Part shown: positions 34,753 to 43,033 of the stretch, piece by piece
Layout of the letters: each line of letters opens with the position of its first letter
Numbering within the stretch: position 1 is the stretch's first letter
Origin: Actinomadura madurae
Lineage (GTDB): Bacteria; Actinomycetota; Actinomycetes; Streptosporangiales; Streptosporangiaceae
Length of the DNA: 64,000 bases
Assembly (NCBI RefSeq): GCF_900115095.1
Contig: NZ_FOVH01000016.1
Span: 124,001 to 188,000, forward strand
Direction: 5' to 3'
Notes under the pieces: model-generated
Database searches by the model: none
Told to the model about the DNA's origin: nothing
What the model saw: only the letters and a program-made list of their open reading frames with translations
Position numbers and translations under genes: made by a program

Positions 34753-35834
34753 CGACGATCGGCGTGCTGGGCGCCTCGGGAACGGTCGGCCGGGTCGCCG
34801 TCGACCGGCTGGCCTCCTGGGACTTGGGCGACCTGCGACTCGGCGGGCGCGATCTGGACCGGGCCGCCGAGGTCGGCGCCCGAGTGCCCCGCGCCCGCAC
34901 CGAACCGGTGCGCGTGGATCTCAACGACGCCGACGCCCTGCGCGCCTTCTGCGCCGGCTGCGACGTGGTGGTCAACTGCGCGGGCCCGTCGTACCTGGTG
35001 CTCGACACGGTGGCCCGGGCGGCACTGGCGGGCGGGGCTCACTACGTCGACGCGGCGGGTGACGCGGCCGCCGCCGACGCGCTCGGCCAAGGCCCCGCCC
35101 GCCGGAAGGCCGCGGTCTTCTCGGCGGGCCTGATGCCGGGGCTTTCCGGCCTGCTCCCCCGGCTGCTGGCGGCGGACGGCCCGCCGTCCCGGCTGGACCT
35201 CTACGTCGGCGGCGCGGCCGCGATCGGCCCGTTGTCGGCGGTGGACGCGCTCCTGACGCGCGGTCCCCGGTTCGGGACCGCGCTGGCCGTGTGGCGGGCC
35301 GGCGCGGTGCTGCCGAACGCGCTGCGCCCGCTGCGGTCGGTCACCCTGCCGGGGTTCCGGGGACGGGTGCACGCCTGGCCGTTCCTGTCGGTCGAGGCGG
35401 CGCGGCTCGCCGCCGAACTGGACGTGGAAGAGCTGCGGAACTACACCGTCTACGTCACCGAAGCGATTCCCCGGGCGCTCGCGGAGGCATGGGCGGACGA
35501 CGACGCGAGCGGGGACGGGGACGCTCCGCCCGAGCGGCACGTCCCGGCGGTCGTGGCCGCGGCCGACGCCGACCTGGCCGCCACGGGGCCCTACTACACG
35601 ATGCTGTTCCAGGCCGTGCACCGTGACTCCACACCGGGACGTCCGCGCCGCCTTGTTCTCCATACTCCCGACTCCTACGCACTGAGTGGCGTCGTGGCGG
35701 CGCTGACCGTGCGGGAGTCGCTCACCGGCCGGATCCCGGCGGGCGTCCATTTCGCCGCGGACGTGCTGGACGCGGCCGAGACCCTGGCGCTGCTGTCCGG
35801 CGATCCGCTGGTCACCGGCATCGAGTTGGCCTGA
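34749..35834 (+). CDS. Saccharopine-dehydrogenase-fold NAD(P)H reductase (putative thiazoline reductase)
   Basis: 361 residues. The N terminus is a Rossmann fold (IGVLGASGTVGRVAVDRLASW), then LGGRDLDRAAEV and DVVVNCAGPSYLVLDTVARAALAGGAHYVDAAGD spread over about residues 75-110, the pattern of saccharopine dehydrogenase/trans-acting enoyl-reductase-like proteins. ATGA overlap with the upstream NRPS gene ties it to assembly-line chemistry. By position it could fill the role of Irp3/PchG (thiazoline to thiazolidine reduction), although those belong to a different subfamily. Inference from context. Confidence 0.8.
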   Translation: MTTIGVLGASGTVGRVAVDRLASWDLGDLRLGGRDLDRAAEVGARVPRARTEPVRVDLNDADALRAFCAGCDVVVNCAGPSYLVLDTVARAALAGGAHYVDAAGDAAAADALGQGPARRKAAVFSAGLMPGLSGLLPRLLAADGPPSRLDLYVGGAAAIGPLSAVDALLTRGPRFGTALAVWRAGAVLPNALRPLRSVTLPGFRGRVHAWPFLSVEAARLAAELDVEELRNYTVYVTEAIPRALAEAWADDDASGDGDAPPERHVPAVVAAADADLAATGPYYTMLFQAVHRDSTPGRPRRLVLHTPDSYALSGVVAALTVRESLTGRIPAGVHFAADVLDAAETLALLSGDPLVTGIELA

Positions 35835-35862
35835 TCCACCACCGAGAAGAAGGGCGTGAGGA

Positions 35863-36603
35863 ATGACCGATGAGACGGCCCGGGCGGACGAGGGCCTGGG
35901 ATATGCCATCAATGCCCCCTACTACGACCTGATCCTGCCGGAGGAGCACTGGGCCGGCCTCGCCGCCGCGGTGGGCGGGCTGCTCAAGGACGCACGGTCG
36001 GTGGCCGAGGTCGGTGCGGGGACGGGCTACTTCACCGAGTCGATGCTCAGTTCCCTGCCCGCCGGGGCGGAGATCTTCGCGATCGAGCCGGCGCGCGTCA
36101 TGCGGGCGGCGCTGGTCACGAGGCTGGCGAGGCGGCCCGGGGCGGAGCGGCGGGTGACCGTGCTGCCGTGTGACGCGGCGACCGCCGATCCCGGAACCGC
36201 CGTCGACGCGGTCGTCCTGCTCAATCTGGTGATGCACTTCTCCCCGGCCGAGCGTGCGCGGCTGTGGCGCAGGTGGGCGCGGGCGCTGACTCCGGGCGGG
36301 CTGCTGATCGTGGAGGCGCAGTATCCGCAGAAGGCCGAGGAGGTTCCGTCCAGCGTGGTGCCGGGACGCACCCTCGGCCGCCGCCGGTACGACACGGTGT
36401 CGCGGGCGGATGTGATCGGCGGCGACATGATCCGCTGGGTGAACACCTACCGGACCTGGGAGGGCGACCGCCTCGTCCAGGAGGAGACCGCCGAGTTCGA
36501 CTGCCACGTCGTCTCCGACGAGCTGCTGGCCGCGGAGCTGTCCGCCGCCGGGCTGTCGCCCGTCCCGGACGCGCCCGAGAGCCTGCGCGTCTGGCGCCGG
36601 TGA
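35863..36603 (+). CDS. Class I SAM-dependent methyltransferase
   Basis: 246 residues. Motif I is VAEVGAGTGYFTESML near residue 47; motif II FAIEPARVMRAAL; the acidic/post loop DAVVLLNLVMHFSPAERARLW; and ALTPGGLLIVEAQYPQKAEEVPSS. The C-terminal region includes WEGDRLVQEETAEFDCHVVS. It sits 28 bases after the reductase gene in the metallophore cluster. It could methylate an oxygen, nitrogen or carbon of the siderophore-like product; the site is not predictable here. It is convergent with the thioesterase gene, 2 bases apart. Confidence 0.85.
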   Translation: MTDETARADEGLGYAINAPYYDLILPEEHWAGLAAAVGGLLKDARSVAEVGAGTGYFTESMLSSLPAGAEIFAIEPARVMRAALVTRLARRPGAERRVTVLPCDAATADPGTAVDAVVLLNLVMHFSPAERARLWRRWARALTPGGLLIVEAQYPQKAEEVPSSVVPGRTLGRRRYDTVSRADVIGGDMIRWVNTYRTWEGDRLVQEETAEFDCHVVSDELLAAELSAAGLSPVPDAPESLRVWRR

Positions 36604-36605
36604 TG

Positions 36606-37370
36606 TCAGCCGGCCCCGCGGCCGTACGGGGCGAGCAGCCGGCGCAGCGAGGCGAGCACGGCGTGGCGCCGCGGCACCAGGTAGAAGTGATCGCCGGGGA
36701 AGACCTCCAGCCGCGTCCGGGCCCAGGTGGCGTGCCGCCAGCGGCCCGCCTCGTCCGGGGTCAGGTCGGGGTCGCGGTCGCCCAGGAACACCGTGACCGG
36801 GCAGTCCAGCGGCGGCAGCGGCAGCGGCCGGTAGGTCTCGATGAGCCGGTAGTCCCCCCGCGCACAGGCGAAGATCATCGCGCGCAGGCCGGGATCGGCG
36901 AGCACGTCCGGCGCGGTACCGCCGAGGCGCAGCAGCTCCGCGTACAGGTCGTCGTCGCCGCCCCGGTGCACGTCGCCGCCCTTCTCGTCGTGCGGCGCCT
37001 CCCGCGCGGAGGCCACCAGATGGACCGGGCCGGGCAGGCCGCGCCGCCGCGCCTCCTGGGCGACCTCGTAGGCGACGGTGGCGCCCATGCTGTGCCCGAA
37101 GAGCGCATAGGGCCGGTCCGCGACGGCCGCGATGGCATCGGTGAGCTCGGTGACCAGTTCGGCCATGGCGCGGGGCACCGGGTCGGCGAGGCGGTCCCCG
37201 CGGCCGGGGTACTGGACCGCGAGCAGCTCGACGGCCGATGGCAGCAGCTCGGCCCAGCCCAGGAAGGCGCCCGCTCCGCCGCCGCCGTGCGGAACGCAGA
37301 TCAGGCGCAGCCCGGCGTCCGGGCGCGGCAGGAAGCGGCGCAGCCACGCGCCGCACGACTCATCGATCAA
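36606..37370 (-). CDS. Type II thioesterase
   Basis: 254 residues of RifR/SrfAD type. Visible: LICVPHGGGGAGAFLGW at the start, LAVQYPGRGDRLADP, nucleophile elbow ALFGHSMGATVAYE with Ser near residue 94, acid in VTVFLGDRDPDLTP near 195, and His in EVFPGDHFYLVPR near 225. Such enzymes clear misloaded carrier arms and fit with an NRPS line using one trans-loading adenylation domain. It is the only gene between two plus-strand blocks that is read leftward, and its start lies 35 bases from the start of the thioredoxin-reductase-like gene, so these two share a divergent promoter. Confidence 0.9.
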   Translation of the reverse strand: MIDESCGAWLRRFLPRPDAGLRLICVPHGGGGAGAFLGWAELLPSAVELLAVQYPGRGDRLADPVPRAMAELVTELTDAIAAVADRPYALFGHSMGATVAYEVAQEARRRGLPGPVHLVASAREAPHDEKGGDVHRGGDDDLYAELLRLGGTAPDVLADPGLRAMIFACARGDYRLIETYRPLPLPPLDCPVTVFLGDRDPDLTPDEAGRWRHATWARTRLEVFPGDHFYLVPRRHAVLASLRRLLAPYGRGAG

Positions 37371-37404
37371 GATTCCTCACCATTTCCGACAGCGGAGGAG
37401 CGAC

Positions 37405-38331
37405 ATGTACGACGTGATCGTGGTGGGCGGCGGACCGGCCGGGCTGAGCGCCGCCCTGGTGTTCGGGCGGCAGCGCCGCCGCGTCCTGGTGATCGACGGC
37501 GGCCGGGTCCGTAACGCGCCCGCCGCCGAGATGCACATGTACCTGAGCCGGGACGGCTTCCCGCCGGCGCGCCTGCTGGAACTCGGCCGCGCGGAGCTGG
37601 CCGCCTACCCCTCGGTGGAGGTGCGTCCCGGGACGGTCCTGGCGGCGCGCGGAGCCAAGGACGACTTCGAGGTCGAGCTGGCCGGCGGCGCGCGGGAGCG
37701 GGCACGGCGCCTGGTGCTGGCCACCGGGCAGGTCGACGAGCCCTACGACATCCCCGGCCTGGCCGAGCGGTTCGGCCGCGGCGTCTTCCACTGCCCCTTC
37801 TGCCACGGCTGGGAGACCAGCGGGAAGACCCTCGCGGTCATCACCACCGTCCCGCGGGAGGCGATGCTGGCGCTGTACGTCGCCGACCGGTTCAGCGACG
37901 ACGTGGTGCTGTGCACCCATGGGCCGCTGGAGCTGCCCGCCGAGATCGCCGAAAAGCTCCGCGAGAAGGGCGTCACCGTCAACACCGAGCCGATCACCGA
38001 GGTGTCGGGCGAGGCCGGCGACGTCACGCTGCGGTTCGCGGACGGGAGCGTGCTGCGGCGGCAGGGGGTCTACCACCGGGCGCCCACGCGGCAGCATTCG
38101 GAGCTGGCGGCCCAGCTCGGCTGCGAGATCCAGGACGACGGCACGGTCCGCGTCGACGAGCTGCAGGAGACCACCGTGCCGGGCGTCGCGGCCGCGGGCG
38201 ACACGGCCAAGCTGCCCGCCGTCCCCGACGCCGCGACCCTGGTCTCGCTGGGCGCCGCCGACGGTGTGCGCGCCGCGTTGTGGATGGACGGCGACCTCTT
38301 TCGATCCGATCTCGGCTTCCCTTCCGAGTAG
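37405..38331 (+). CDS. Thioredoxin-reductase-like FAD oxidoreductase with CPFC (GliT/HlmI type)
   Basis: 308 residues from ATG 37405, preceded by GCGGAGGAGCGAC. The FAD fold VIVVGGGPAGLSAALVFGRQRRRVLVIDGG opens the protein; VFHCPFCHGWETSG near residue 132 holds the redox pair Cys-x-x-Cys followed by HGWE, the pattern of the dithiol oxidases GliT, HlmI and TdpE rather than of true thioredoxin reductases (CATC). The late FAD motif is VAAAGDTAKLPAVPDAATLVSLGAADG. In gliotoxin and holomycin pathways this family forms or guards a disulfide. Here it may protect or oxidise a product thiol or free the cysteine-derived arm. Inference from homology and context. Confidence 0.82.
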   Translation: MYDVIVVGGGPAGLSAALVFGRQRRRVLVIDGGRVRNAPAAEMHMYLSRDGFPPARLLELGRAELAAYPSVEVRPGTVLAARGAKDDFEVELAGGARERARRLVLATGQVDEPYDIPGLAERFGRGVFHCPFCHGWETSGKTLAVITTVPREAMLALYVADRFSDDVVLCTHGPLELPAEIAEKLREKGVTVNTEPITEVSGEAGDVTLRFADGSVLRRQGVYHRAPTRQHSELAAQLGCEIQDDGTVRVDELQETTVPGVAAAGDTAKLPAVPDAATLVSLGAADGVRAALWMDGDLFRSDLGFPSE

Positions 38332-38337
38332 GAGTCG

Positions 38338-40800
38338 TCACCTGGCGAGGCGGGCGACGAAAAGCCGCAGGCCCGCCTCCGCCAGGGGATGGTCGTCGTG
38401 CGGGAGGGTGAACCACGGCCGCAGCCCGGCGTTCCCCAGCTCGCGCGACCACTCCTCGCCGGTGAGGAAGATCCGGTCACCGGCCGCCCGGGGATCGTCG
38501 GGATGGAGCCGCTCCTCCCCGGGGCCGGCGGACATGAGGAACTGCATCGAGGTGAGGATCGAGTACAGCTCGCGGGTGGTCTCGACGAACACGAACAGGC
38601 CCCCCGGGGCGAGTAGATCCGCGAGCCCCGCCAGCATGCCGCCCACGTGGCGGGCGTTGTGCAGAACGTTCGCCGACAGCACCACATCGAAGGAGCCCGG
38701 GGCGACACCCTGGACCGCGGCGTCCCGGTTGATGTCGAAGATCGCGAACCGCACGCCGTCGCGTCCTCCGAAGCGCTCCCGGCCGAGGGACAGGAAGTAG
38801 CGGGACAGATCGGTGAACAGGTAGTCGATCTCGGTGCCGGCGAGCGCCGCCAGCGCGTCCGCCGTCGTGCCGCCGACCCCCGCGCCGAGTTCCAGCACCC
38901 GCAGGGCACCGCCGTGGTCGTTGTTCTCGCCGGCCCAGCGCAGCACCTCGCCGACCGCGCCGTTGAGGTAGCGGTTGACGGTGTTCTCGCGGTACGCCCC
39001 GTCGGCGGCCTCCGTCCCGTCATCGCCGAACAGCAGGGTCCGCATCGACAGCTCGTCTCGCAGGAGCTCGGGGAGCCGCGCCATCGCCGTGAGCATGAGA
39101 CCGGCCGTCTTGGCCGGGTAGCCGCTCTCCTCCCCCTCGGCCACCACGCCTTCCGCCGCCGCGGCCACCTCCCGGCGCGTCATGGGCCGCAGCGCGCCGT
39201 ACCGGCCGTCGTCGTGCCGGACGACCCTTCCTTCCGCCACCAGGACGTGCAGCCAGCGGCGCAGGATCCAGCGATGCCGGGCGGCGGCGTGCACTCCGTC
39301 GGCGATCTCGTCGGCGGTGAGCCGCTCTTCGGGGACGGTCAGGCCCACCGGACGCAGCGTGGACGCCATCGCCCGCAACGCCACCTCGTCCAGCCTGCGC
39401 AGGAAGACCGGCAACCCGGCCGGGTCCGTGTCGACGGCCCGGGCGGCGGCCCGTCCGGCGCGCTCCGGCAGCCCGGCCCGGCCGTCGCCGCGATCGATCT
39501 CGACGGCCGTGTCGCGGCGCAGGACGGCACGCGCGATCTCGCCGAGCCGGCGCTCGCCGAAGGAAGGGAACGGGTCGTGCGCCGTCCCGGGACGGCCGGC
39601 GATCTCCTCCACCGGGACGGCCGCCGCCTCGGGCGGGGCGACCACTCCGAGCCGCGCGGGGTCCGCGGGATCGGCGATCACCGCGGCCCGCTCCCCCACC
39701 AGCTCCCGCAGGCGCGCGGCGGGCAGCGACGTGCGCGGGATGCCGTGAACGGCCACCGGTTCCGTTTCCAGCAACACGTTCAACGCGGCGGCCTCGTCGC
39801 CGGCCGAGTCGTCCCAGGACGCGGCCTTCGGGGTGGGCGTCGCCGAGGCGTCGACGTGCAAGACGGCGTCGAAGCGGTAGCGGGTCAGTTCGGTCTCGTC
39901 CCGCATGGTCTTGGGATGGACGCTCATCCGAAGGGAGCGTCCCGTCTCCGCGGCCGCCCGCACGGCGAGTCCGGCGATCAGCGGCGGGTCGAAGAGCAGC
40001 TCGGGGTCGCGCGCGGCGCGCTGCGCCGCGCGGCGCGCGAGTTCGCGCGCATCGGCGTCGGGGGCCTGCGCGCGCTCCGCCCAGCGGCAGAAGTCGCGGA
40101 GCAGGCGCGCGTCGCGCACGTCTCCGACGATCACCGTCCCTCCTGCGGCGACCAGTTCGACGGCGTCCCGGAGCACCGCTTCCAGGTAGGCGACGCCGGG
40201 AAAGCACTGGGTCACCGAGTTCAGGAGCACGCAGTCGGGCCGGGCATCGGGGAAGCCGCCCGCCTCCAGCGCGGCCAGCACCTGCGGGGACCGGGCTTCG
40301 TGGGCCGCCGCCCGGACGAACGTGGTTCCCGGCAAGGCGCCGGCGCTGAGCTTCCGGACGGCGGTGCCGGCCACATCGGTGCCCACGTAACCGGACACAT
40401 GGCCGCGCAGCCGATGCGTCAGCAGCCCGGTGCCGCAGCCCAGTTCGAGGATCCACCGCGGCCGAACGCTCAGCACCAGGCCGACCGTGTGGTCGACCCA
40501 CTCGCGCATGTGCCCGGCGGGCAGCGGGCGTCCGGTGTCGGAGGCGCGCCATCCGGACAGGTCCAGGTCGTCCGCGCGACGTCCTTCGGCCTCGGTGTAC
40601 GTCCAGTCGTAGACCTCGCCCCAGTGCTCCAGGTACTCCTCGACCAATCCGCCGAGGGCGGGACGCACCGCGAGGGCGGACGCGGCGGGCCGGATGCGCA
40701 CGGTCTCTCCGTCGGGCGCGAAGCGGGCGTCCTCGATCCAGGGGTGCGCGCGAAGTGGACGCAGAAGATCATCTTTGTGCTGGTCAGCGGGCACGGCCAT
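38338..40800 (-). CDS. Stand-alone tandem SAM methyltransferase of NRPS/PKS type
   Basis: 820 residues, overlapping the fused ABC gene by 17 bases at its start. Domain 1 (about 100-400): WILELGCGTGLLTHRLRGHV with the SAM loop at 118-125, VLLNSVTQCFPGVAYLEAVL, and MSVHPKTMRDETELTRYRFD, then VAVHGIPRTSLP, the trailing segment of MT domains that are normally embedded in NRPS adenylation domains. Domain 2 (about 420-820): a winged-helix-like section, VLELGAGVGGTTADALAAL near 612, FDVVLSANVLHNARHVGGML, and a C terminus shared with the methyltransferase relic at 32270. In HMWP1 two MT domains lie in the synthase itself; here they are in one separate protein with the last position in the operon. Probable trans C-methylation of the chain. 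Confidence 0.85.
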   Translation of the reverse strand: MAVPADQHKDDLLRPLRAHPWIEDARFAPDGETVRIRPAASALAVRPALGGLVEEYLEHWGEVYDWTYTEAEGRRADDLDLSGWRASDTGRPLPAGHMREWVDHTVGLVLSVRPRWILELGCGTGLLTHRLRGHVSGYVGTDVAGTAVRKLSAGALPGTTFVRAAAHEARSPQVLAALEAGGFPDARPDCVLLNSVTQCFPGVAYLEAVLRDAVELVAAGGTVIVGDVRDARLLRDFCRWAERAQAPDADARELARRAAQRAARDPELLFDPPLIAGLAVRAAAETGRSLRMSVHPKTMRDETELTRYRFDAVLHVDASATPTPKAASWDDSAGDEAAALNVLLETEPVAVHGIPRTSLPAARLRELVGERAAVIADPADPARLGVVAPPEAAAVPVEEIAGRPGTAHDPFPSFGERRLGEIARAVLRRDTAVEIDRGDGRAGLPERAGRAAARAVDTDPAGLPVFLRRLDEVALRAMASTLRPVGLTVPEERLTADEIADGVHAAARHRWILRRWLHVLVAEGRVVRHDDGRYGALRPMTRREVAAAAEGVVAEGEESGYPAKTAGLMLTAMARLPELLRDELSMRTLLFGDDGTEAADGAYRENTVNRYLNGAVGEVLRWAGENNDHGGALRVLELGAGVGGTTADALAALAGTEIDYLFTDLSRYFLSLGRERFGGRDGVRFAIFDINRDAAVQGVAPGSFDVVLSANVLHNARHVGGMLAGLADLLAPGGLFVFVETTRELYSILTSMQFLMSAGPGEERLHPDDPRAAGDRIFLTGEEWSRELGNAGLRPWFTLPHDDHPLAEAGLRLFVARLAR

Positions 40801-43033
40801 CGGTCTCCGTTCGTGCGAGGGGCTGCGGGACGAGGGTGCGGTCGTGGACGTGCAGGACGCGGTCGGCACACGCGGCCACCGAGTGGTCGTGCGTGACCAG
40901 GAGGACCGCCAGGCCGCCGGCGCGCAGGCTCGCGAGCAGGCGCAGGACGGCCGCGGCGGACGCGGCGTCCAGGGCGGCGGTGATCTCGTCGGCGAGCAGA
41001 ACCGCCGGTCCGGCGGCGAGCGCCCGGGCGAGCGCGACCCGCTGGCGCTGCCCGCCCGACAGCTCGGCCGGACGGCGCGCCGCCAGCTCCGGGCCGAGCT
41101 CCACTTGGCGGAGGAGTTCGGGGACGCGTTCCCGCGCCTGAGCGGGGGGCGTCCCGGCCAGTAGGCAGAGCGGACGGGCGAGGACGGTCGCGACACGGTG
41201 GGCGGGGTTGAGGACGCCCGCCGGGTCCTGGCCGACGAACTGGATCGCGCGGATCTCGTCGCGGTCGCGTCCGTCCAAGGACCAGGCGGCCGGCCGTCCG
41301 AGAACGCCGAGGTCGCCGCATGCGGGGACGTGCAGTCCCGCCAAGGCGCGCAGCAGCGTGGTCTTGCCGCTCCCGGACGGCCCGGTGACGGCGACGAGTT
41401 CACCGCGCCGCAACGACAGGTCTTCGACGCCGAGCAGAGCGGCGGGCCCGTAGGCCACGCGCAGCCCCCGCACGGCCAGCGCCTCGGCGGCCACCGGCGG
41501 CGGTTCCCCGACGGGCGCCGGAACGGCCCGCGGGAGGGGGCGGCCGGTGTCGGGCGGGGTCAGGTCGATGATCCGGTCGGCGACGCGGGCGACGAAGGTC
41601 TCGTCGTGGGAGACCACCAGCGTGACGGAGCGCCCGTCACCACGGCGCCGTTCCACGGCGCCGGCCACCAGGTCGAGGGCGCCCTGGTCGAGTCCGCTGG
41701 TCGGCTCGTCCAGGACCAGCAGCGCCGGGCCGGTGAGCAGCGCCCGGGCGAGCGCGACCCGTTGCGCCTGTCCTCCGGAGAGCCGGTTCGCGCGGCGCGA
41801 CCAGAGCCGCCCGGCGTCAAGGCCCAGTTCCGTCAGCATCGTGCGGGCGGCGGCCCGCGGCTCGCGGCGGCCATCGAGAACGGCGGCGCCGACGGTCATC
41901 AGCGGGTCCAGCGTGGCGCCAGGGTCCTGGTCGACGAGACCGACGTGGACGCGCCGCCAGCGGCGGGCCGCTCGGCCGGAGGGGACGTCGTCTCCCCGCC
42001 AGCGCACGGTCCCGCCGGAACGCCGAAGCCCCTCCCCCAGCAGCCCGAGGACGGCCCGCAGCGCCGTCGTCTTGCCGCTGCCGGACGGCCCGACGATCGC
42101 GACCACCTCGCCCGGCCCGGCGCGCAGGGCGAAGCCCGTGATGATGGGCCTGCCAAAGGAATCGACCACATCGAGCCCGTCCACATCGAGCCCGTCCATG
42201 GCCGACTCAGCGCCCACGGGCCGCGGCTCCGCCCCGGCTTTCGTGAGCTCGGCCGGGCGGGGCGTGCGAGTGGCGGCGAGGCTCTGCGCGAGCAGGGCGG
42301 CGGTCACCGCCAGGACGGTCAGCGCGATGGCCGGTGCCACCAGCGCCACGGGGTTGAGGCCCGCACCCGGCAGGTTCTCCCGCAGCATCAGCCCCCAGTC
42401 GGGGGCCGGCGGCTCGGGTCCGAGGCCGAGCATCCCGAACGCCGCCGCGAGGTGCAGCGCCAGGACGAACCGCAGCACCAGGTCGGCGGCGGCCGCCCCG
42501 GCCAGCGAGGGCAGCACCTCCCGGCCGAGGATCGCGGCGGCCGTCTCGCCTCGTCCCCGAGCCGCCTCCACGTACCCGGACCCTCTGGCCTGCCCGGTCA
42601 GGTCCCGGATCACGCGCAGGCCGAGCGGCGCGCCGCCGCAGACCGTCCCGGCGACCACGGCGGCGGGCGCGGGCAGCGCGACGGCCAGGACCATCGCCTG
42701 CAGCAGGAACGGGACCGCGAGCAGCAGGTCGGCGAGCCCGCTCAGCAGGCGATCGACCCGGCCTCCCGCCCAGCCCGCGGCCAGCCCGCCCGCGGTACCG
42801 AGAACCGCGGCGGTGAGGGCCGCGGCCAGCGCCGTCGCGGTGAGTGCGCGGCCGCCCGCCAGCACGCGCGACAGCACGTCACGGCCGGCGTCGTCCGTTC
42901 CCAGCAACGAGCCATCGCCGGGCGGGGCCCAGGGCGCGCCGATCGAGGCCGCCGGATCGTGCGGCGCGAACTCCCCGCCCAGCAGGACCGCGACCATCAG
43001 GAGCAGCGTCCATGCCGCCGGCGCCCGGCTCAT
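40784..43033 (-). CDS. Fused peptide/nickel-type ABC transporter: permease + two ATPase domains
   Basis: 749 residues. Residues 1-255 are a DppC/NikC-like permease with five or six helices and the EAA-type loop YVEAARGRGETAAAILGREVLP. ATPase 1 has Walker A VGPSGSGKTT near residue 315, LSGGQAQRVALARALL near 416 and LVLDEPTSGLDQ. ATPase 2 has Walker A TGPSGSGKTT near 549, LSGGQRQRVALARALA near 652 and LLADEITAALD. The order equals DppC-DppD-DppF in one chain. Such a three-domain fusion is rare. With the partner permease and binding protein it should import the metal-loaded product. The start overlaps the stop of the 43030-43959 permease gene (ATGA). Confidence 0.9.
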   Translation of the reverse strand: MSRAPAAWTLLLMVAVLLGGEFAPHDPAASIGAPWAPPGDGSLLGTDDAGRDVLSRVLAGGRALTATALAAALTAAVLGTAGGLAAGWAGGRVDRLLSGLADLLLAVPFLLQAMVLAVALPAPAAVVAGTVCGGAPLGLRVIRDLTGQARGSGYVEAARGRGETAAAILGREVLPSLAGAAAADLVLRFVLALHLAAAFGMLGLGPEPPAPDWGLMLRENLPGAGLNPVALVAPAIALTVLAVTAALLAQSLAATRTPRPAELTKAGAEPRPVGAESAMDGLDVDGLDVVDSFGRPIITGFALRAGPGEVVAIVGPSGSGKTTALRAVLGLLGEGLRRSGGTVRWRGDDVPSGRAARRWRRVHVGLVDQDPGATLDPLMTVGAAVLDGRREPRAAARTMLTELGLDAGRLWSRRANRLSGGQAQRVALARALLTGPALLVLDEPTSGLDQGALDLVAGAVERRRGDGRSVTLVVSHDETFVARVADRIIDLTPPDTGRPLPRAVPAPVGEPPPVAAEALAVRGLRVAYGPAALLGVEDLSLRRGELVAVTGPSGSGKTTLLRALAGLHVPACGDLGVLGRPAAWSLDGRDRDEIRAIQFVGQDPAGVLNPAHRVATVLARPLCLLAGTPPAQARERVPELLRQVELGPELAARRPAELSGGQRQRVALARALAAGPAVLLADEITAALDAASAAAVLRLLASLRAGGLAVLLVTHDHSVAACADRVLHVHDRTLVPQPLARTETDGRAR

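Noticed and set aside
36606..37370. Thioesterase as the product-releasing enzyme
   Set aside because: A separate type I thioesterase domain ends the 2171-aa synthase; the free protein matches editing type II enzymes.
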